Shown piece by piece: positions 58,275-64,000 of a stretch of 64,000 nt of DNA; the stretch's first letter is position 1, and each line of letters starts with the position of its first letter. The DNA is taken from contig NW_026262593.1 in assembly GCF_021869535.1 (NCBI RefSeq), forward strand, positions 70,582,322-70,646,321, in the 5' to 3' direction. The notes under the pieces were generated by a model. It was not told the DNA's origin and did no database searches. It worked only from the letters and a program-made list of their open reading frames with translations. The stretch is from Mytilus californianus. Lineage: Eukaryota > Mollusca > Bivalvia > Mytilida > Mytilidae. The translations under genes were made by a program, and so were the position numbers.

Positions 58275-60315
58275 TCATTCAAATTTGGCTAATGTTTTAA
58301 ATCATAACGAACATTTGCAGTAAGATTCAAGTTTTAAGTTAATGGTCAACTACCAGAAACCAAAACTCTAATCTTATACGGAACGAAAAGATATATATTA
58401 TAATATAATATCCATACTATCGTAAACAGTGCATACATACAACAAGATATATAGAGTATAAAAATATCGTTTGAAGTGCATTCTCTGATTGGATGTGTTG
58501 TTAATGATGTACTTTTTGCCACTAATTAGTTTTAACTGAAGAAGAGCAAATATTGTATGTATATCGATCACAATTATACGTCGATTACTGTAATATCTGC
58601 TCATCAACTATACGGACAATAACAAATCGTTTAATTTTCCAGACCATCATCTCGGACGGCCCCTATTACAAGACGTTCCTTTTGTATTTAATATTTATTT
58701 GTTCTCTTCTTGAAAATTCATGAAATATTTGCCACTGAACGTTAAGCAACCAACAATTAATCAAGCAATTAATTGAATTAAAGTCATATGATAATTCAAT
58801 CTTAACAAACCAGAATAAATACAAAAGTGACGACAATTCATCAGTCTTCACGTAAAGTCATGCCAGATTAAACAATTTAAAGGGATGGAACGCCGTATTG
58901 CAATGAAAAGAGTGACATACGGATATACAGTATTAGAACTTTTATCAAATATAAAAATTATAATCAAATAATAAGTGTCGACGGCGTGCGCAAGCTCGAC
59001 TTTATGAGAATACAAGGGGGGATATCTCATATGGAGGTCAACCAGAGCTTCACTGAGACGTTTCAATCACCGACATCGTAAAATCAACTTCGTTGTGGAA
59101 AACGATGGGCGGTGGTCCTGGATGCTCGCTAATTTTCACAATAGTTACAAGGAGAACTTCCTACACTTGTAGACGGGTACTTTGGTGAAAGTGACTTGAA
59201 CGTTATTGCATACAAAAAAGAGGAGGGGGGGTATAACAATATTTCAATTTATAGTTGTCGAAAGTTTAAAGTTGTCTCCTGCACTGGTATGGTGGTTTGT
59301 ACACCATTTATCAATAACGTCAATTGATAAGCCGTAATAAGTAACATAACACTTTATGAGGTTATCCTCCACAAAAATTAATTAATTTGATTACAAATAA
59401 TTGGTCTCAGAATACTTAATGATGACGTTAGCGGGTATCCTCACAGGTATCCTCACGGGTATCTTCTCCCATAGGTTTAGAATTTAAAAAAAAACAATTT
59501 TAATCTTACTTCTCCCACTACTGATATATGTTTGACTAGTTCGTTTGATGTGTGTGGCAGACAATAGACATTTCCGCGAATATAAAGTTTACAAGATCAA
59601 TATTTCAACATAAAGATAAAGTTTAATTTCGATTAAGAATTTGCTTCACATTATAGTATGCATATTATGATCACAAATATCAAAAAACAAATATCACTGT
59701 ATCCAAAGTAATTTAAATATCATTTCTTATTGTGTTTTTGTGATATGCTATTACTTTGTTTATCTGTTTCTATAATATTGCATTCAATTAAATATGTTTG
59801 CAGTATAAACTGTTGCTAACTAAACTTTATATATTTTCTAGGCCATAGATGTGCTACAACAAACTTAAAAAAAATGAAGTTAAATTTTATTTAAGCACTT
59901 GCAACCTTGGATATGTATACAAGCCTTTTTTTGTTTCTCAACAGACACAACCTTGTTGAACAAGATCATGTAGCAGCTAAAAATTGCAAATGGAAGGAAA
60001 AACAAAACACTAGCAGTCTTTTTACAAACCCACTACAAAAATGTAAAGACACCAGAGTCAATCCCTACAGTCACATCGTGGACAACAGAACCAGTCATTT
60101 CAGGAACATCACGGACACAACAATATAGCTTTCAAGCAAATCTTAGACACCAGAGTCAAACACGTCATGCAGTACATGGACAAAATAGGTAAGAATGTCT
60201 GGGACATCTTTGATATCAGAGTCAAGCAAATCAGGTTCTGCATGATTGACCCTAGAAGAGGCAGTATTACAAATAAACAAAATGGTAAAAGCTGCTAAAG
60301 AATTCCCTTTGATGT
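58275..60315 (+). repeat. Higher-order spacer, copy 2
   Basis: Paralog of 53905-55690 at roughly 85-90% by eye, with repeat J 3' fragment (58640-58780) inserted. It keeps the GC-richer block (58975-59230), the acceptor-like stretches (TATATTTTCTAG near 59842; TTTGTTTCTCAACAG ending 59944) and a donor-like AATAGGTAAGAAT near 60190. A 73-codon frame (59907-60128) crosses this spacer. Confidence 0.7.
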
Positions 60316-62385
60316 CATGCTGTAAGTATCCCTTTTTATGTCATACTGTCAATACCCCATTTCTTGTGATACTTTAAGATCCCTCCCTTTCCTGTCATTC
60401 TGTAATTACCCTTCCCATTTCCCGTAAAACTGTAAGTATCCCCTTTCCTGTCCAACTGTTAATACCCCTTACCCTGCGATACTGTAAGTATCTATCCCCT
60501 TTTCTGTTATTCTTTAATTACCCCTCCCTTTTTCTGACGTTCTAAGTATCCCCTTTCCAGTCATTTTGTAAGTACTCCTATCCCTGTCATTATGTAATTA
60601 ATCCTCCCCTTCTCTGCGATAATATAAGTAACCCTCACCTTTCCTGGCATACTGTAAGTACTCCCTCCACTGTCATACTGGAGTTAGTCCTCCCCTTCCC
60701 CGTTGACCTATAAGTTCCCATCCCCTTTCCCATAAGTATCCCCTTGCCAGTCACTTAATAAGTACCCCCTACCCTGCAATACTGTAAGTATCCCTGACCT
60801 TTTTTGTCGTATTCCTTATATCCCTCCCCTTTCCTGTATTACTGTAAGTATTCCTCTCCTTTATTGTCATACTGTAAGTATCCTCTCTCCTGTCATATTA
60901 CTAGTATTAAAACCACATGTGATACAGTAAGCATTATTCCCCTTTCCTTCTATTTTAATATATTACCTTTCCTTGTTCCCGACATACCGTAAGTATCCCT
61001 TTTTCTGTCATTGCTTTATTACCCATCCATTTTCCGGACATGATGTAAGAATCCCTTTTCCAATCATTCTGATATTCTTCCTTTACACAGCGATACTGTA
61101 AGTATCCACCCTTTTCGGTTACACTAGTATTTCTTCTTTTTCCTGAAATGCTGTAATTATTCCCTTCCAGTCATACAGTAAGTATCCCTCTCTTTCCCTG
61201 TGATACTGTTAGTATCCAACACCTTTCCTCACATTCTGTAAATATCCTCTCTCTAGTCATACTGAAAATATCTCCACCCTTCTCTGTGATACTATAAGTA
61301 TCACTCCCCTTTTCCTGACATACTGTGAGTATCCCCTTTCAAGTCATACTTGAAGTGTCCGTCCCTTTACCTGTGATACTTTAAGTATCCCTCCCCTTCC
61401 AAATCATACTGTAAGTATCCCCCCCTTTCCTGACACACTGTCAGTATCCCTCTCCTTTCCTGACATATTGTGAGCATCCCCTTTCCAGTCATACTGTATG
61501 CATCCCTCTCCTTCCTAATGATGCTGTCAGTATTCCTCCCCTTACTTTCCATGCTGTAAGTATCCCCTTCAGTTCCAGTCATATTGTAAGTATCCCTCTC
61601 CTTTCCAGTGATGCTGTAAGTATCTGTCCCCTTTCCTGTGATAATGTGAGTAACCGTTTTCCTGTCGTTTTGTAAGAATTCTCTTTCCTTACATACTGTT
61701 AATTCCTAATTCCCTGTGATACCGTAAGTAACCATCTCCTTTCCTGACATACTGTAAATACTTCCTTCCCTGTCATTCTGGAATTAGACATTCCCTTCCC
61801 TGTGGTACTGTAAGTACCGCTCCTCTCCCATAAATATCCCCTTACTATTCATCCCTCCCCTTCCCTGCGATACTGTGAGTATTTCCCCCTTTCTTGTCAT
61901 ACTGTAAGCTTCCCCTTTCCTGTCATACTATAAATATCCCCTGTGATACTGTAAGTTTCACTCTCCCTTCCTGTTATTCAGCAATAACCCTTTCGTGTTG
62001 CTAACATACTGTAAGTATTCCTTTTCCTGTCATAATGTTATTCTCCCTTGTCCGTGACATATTGTAAGTATCCAACCCCTTTCCAGACACACTGTAAGTA
62101 TCTCTCCCCTTTCTTGACATACTGTAAGTATCCCCCTTCCAGTCATACTGTAAGTATGAATCCCATTCCATATGGTACAGTAATTATCCCTCCCATTTCC
62201 TGTGATACTGTAAGTATCCCTCCTTTCTCTTTAATACTATAAGAATGCCTCCCCTTTCAAGTCATACTTGAAGTATCACCCCCTTTCACTGTGATACTTA
62301 AAGTATCCTTCCCCTTTCCTGACACTCTGTAAGTATCACTCCCCTTTCCTGACATACTGTAGGTATCCCCTTTCCAGTCATCTAA
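60316..62385 (+). repeat. GATACTGTAAGTATC minisatellite, block 3
   Basis: Same unit family as blocks 1 and 2, somewhat more diverged. It ends at TTTCCAGTCATCTAAGTC before a repeat A fragment. Confidence 0.9.
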
Positions 62386-62394
62386 GTCACAATG

Positions 62395-62490
62395 TATAAA
62401 AAGTTAACAATTATAGGTCAAAGTACGGCCTTCAACACGGAGTCTTGGCGCACACCGAACAGCAAGCTATAAAGGGCCCTTAAATGACAA
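62395..62490 (-). repeat. Mussel dispersed repeat A, fragment
   Basis: Reverse complement blocks AACAATTATAGGTCAAAGTACGGCC and AAGCTATAAAGGGCCC mark the 3' half of repeat A. Confidence 0.6.
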
Positions 62491-62494
62491 ATAC

Positions 62495-63065
62495 TAGTAT
62501 CAAAAACTAATATCACTGTATTCAAAGAAGTTTTAATCTAATTTCTTGTGTTTTTTGTGATATATTATTTCTTTATTTATATGTTTATATATACTATTGC
62601 ATTCGATTCAATATTTGTTTTTCAACTTGCAGTATAAACTGTTGCTAACTAACTTTTATATATTATGCTAGGTTTTACATGTGCTAAACAAACGGGTGAA
62701 GTTAACTTTACTTTCAACCTTTGATATGTATACAAGTTTTTTTCTCTCCTTTGATATGTATACAAGTTTTTTTTTCTCTCCTTTGATATGTATACAAGTT
62801 TTTTTTCTCTCAACAGACACAACTTTGTTCAACAAGATCATTCAGCAGGCTAAACATGGCAAATGGAAGGAACAATAAAACACTAGCAAAATATCAACAT
62901 TTCAACATTTGAGACACATATTTGATACAAGAGGTAATAACTTCACTTCAGGTACATCACGGAGACAACAATATAGCCCTTCAGGAACATCGTTGACACC
63001 AGTCAAACACTCCAGGCACTACATCATACATGAACACCAGACGTTAAAAAGGCATTGTTACACAT
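62495..63065 (+). repeat. Higher-order spacer, copy 3 (partial)
   Basis: Starts at ACTAATATCACTGTATTCAA and matches the later half of spacers 1 and 2, including GCTAACTAACTTTTATATA...GCTAG and TTTTCTCTCAACAG. It has a local triplication of CTTTGATATGTATACAAGTT at about 62717-62805. It retains the frame SGTSRRQQYSPSGTSLTP, equivalent to SGTSRTQQSSTSGKSLTP in copy 1. Confidence 0.65.
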
Positions 63066-63069
63066 ATAC

Positions 63070-63455
63070 AGATTGGTGGAAGCTAAACAGCCAATGGTAT
63101 GGAATAATTTACCACTCAAAATAAAAAATTGTCGTAATGTGGAATTATTTAAGAAACATTGTTATAATCATTTTCTTGAAAATTCTATGCAAATCGAATA
63201 ATTTTTCTTTCTTTTGTTGTAAGAATAAGAAAATTTAATCAAAACTTTACCAATTATTGCCATTTATTGCCATTTGTATGTTTGAATGATTGAATTGTGT
63301 ATATACTAGTAATATATATTGTATTTTAATGTATGAATGTATGAATGTTAACTGTATACATGTATTTTGTTTGAGGGCCTCAATGAAAATTAGGCTACTT
63401 CTAATTGAGTTACCCTCTTTAAATAAAAAATTTATTATTATTATTATTATTATAA
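63070..63455 (+). mobile_element. LINE 3' end (non-LTR retrotransposon), truncated
   Basis: The frame ending TAA at 63199-63201 reads QPMVWNNLPLKIKNCRNVEL and then FKKHCYNHFLEN. This is the typical C-terminus of jockey- and CR1-like reverse transcriptase proteins (WNxLPxxI, then LFKKxL). An untranslated stretch and a TTA microsatellite tail follow (63427-63455). The 5' part is missing. Confidence 0.65.
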
Positions 63456-63459
63456 TGAA

Positions 63460-64000
63460 AAAATATAAATCCTGAACCATTTTGTCTTGTAATCACCCTA
63501 GGTCTACAATGATGGTATACTTTAATGAGACAGTAACCTACCTACAAAAACAACCAAAAGACATATAGTGGGCAAGTGTTCATTCAATTTGTCAAGTTTA
63601 AATGGTACCCCGGCCACAACAGTTGTTTATCAATTAAACCCGATCATTAAACAAGACATGAGTTAAAAAGTTACAAGAAAGATATAAATACAATTGTTAG
63701 TTGCAACTTGACTAAATAATTTAAAATTTATATACATGACTGGTATACAAGTATGCACATACAAATTTAACATGCAATTGCATTTATACATGGATTTATC
63801 CAATAAGAAATAATTTTATGACTTACTTATTGATTGTAAATTATGGACAAACAGTTAAAATCTGATTTCTGAGCTGTAACGCACAGTGAACTATGAAATT
63901 ATGAATCTCTTTTTAACCGCTAGATCATCCAAGAACGGCAATTAATCTTGATTCAGATGATGCAATACCAAAAAACAAGTGGTCAAAGAAGAATGTAAAT
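63460..64000. other. Gene-free end of the window
   Basis: A/T-rich; nothing recognised. Confidence 0.4.

Overview
This is a stretch of AT-rich, repeat-dense animal nuclear DNA, most likely from a marine mussel (Mytilus or a close relative). The evidence is a set of short dispersed repeats that I recognise from Mytilus sequence and that recur here many times on both strands. An ancient bivalve-type element starting AGCTCACCTGGCCC and a very high load of non-autonomous transposons fit the same picture. The organism call rests on recognition of repeats and on the divergent invertebrate protein below, not on a database search.

The window holds one convincing cellular gene. It is a complete ferroportin (iron exporter, SLC40A1 family) on the minus strand, with its coding sequence spread over 8 exons between 34095 and 23277. 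The exons join into a 588-residue protein with consistent splice sites and phases. The start codon lies four bases before the first splice donor, so exon 1 is almost entirely 5' untranslated. The protein keeps the family signature blocks. It lacks the residues equivalent to human Cys326 and His507 (one metal site and the hepcidin-contact cysteine) and the equivalent of His43 in the other metal site.

Region by region. 1-23 kb: no cellular gene; dispersed mussel repeats, tRNA-derived SINEs, tandem repeats (42 bp near 3.1 kb, about 195 bp near 5.5 kb, 43 bp near 22.3 kb), a hAT-like element with a broken transposase (7.7-8.7 kb), fold-back elements (9.3, 12.0, 18.0, 20.2 kb) and a PIF/Harbinger-like MITE nested in a mussel repeat (21.7 kb). 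23-34 kb: ferroportin, whose introns carry mussel repeats and, in intron 1, a MULE-like element with a transposase remnant. 36-43 kb: a cluster of three structured elements: a CACTA-like element with 3-bp target duplication, a composite of two 452-bp repeats that splits a 23-bp minisatellite, and an element whose ends are arrays of an 18-bp perfect palindrome. 43-49.6 kb: more dispersed repeats. 49.8-62.4 kb: a very large C/T-rich minisatellite built on GATACTGTAAGTATC, interrupted by about 2-kb spacers that are themselves duplicated with a period of roughly 4.5 kb. 62.4-64 kb: a third partial spacer and the 3' end of a LINE.

The least explained features are the GTAAGTAT satellite (each unit carries a U1 snRNA-complementary splice-donor sequence), the palindrome-array element and the composite element. 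None is a proven functional system; each is stated with what would confirm or refute it.
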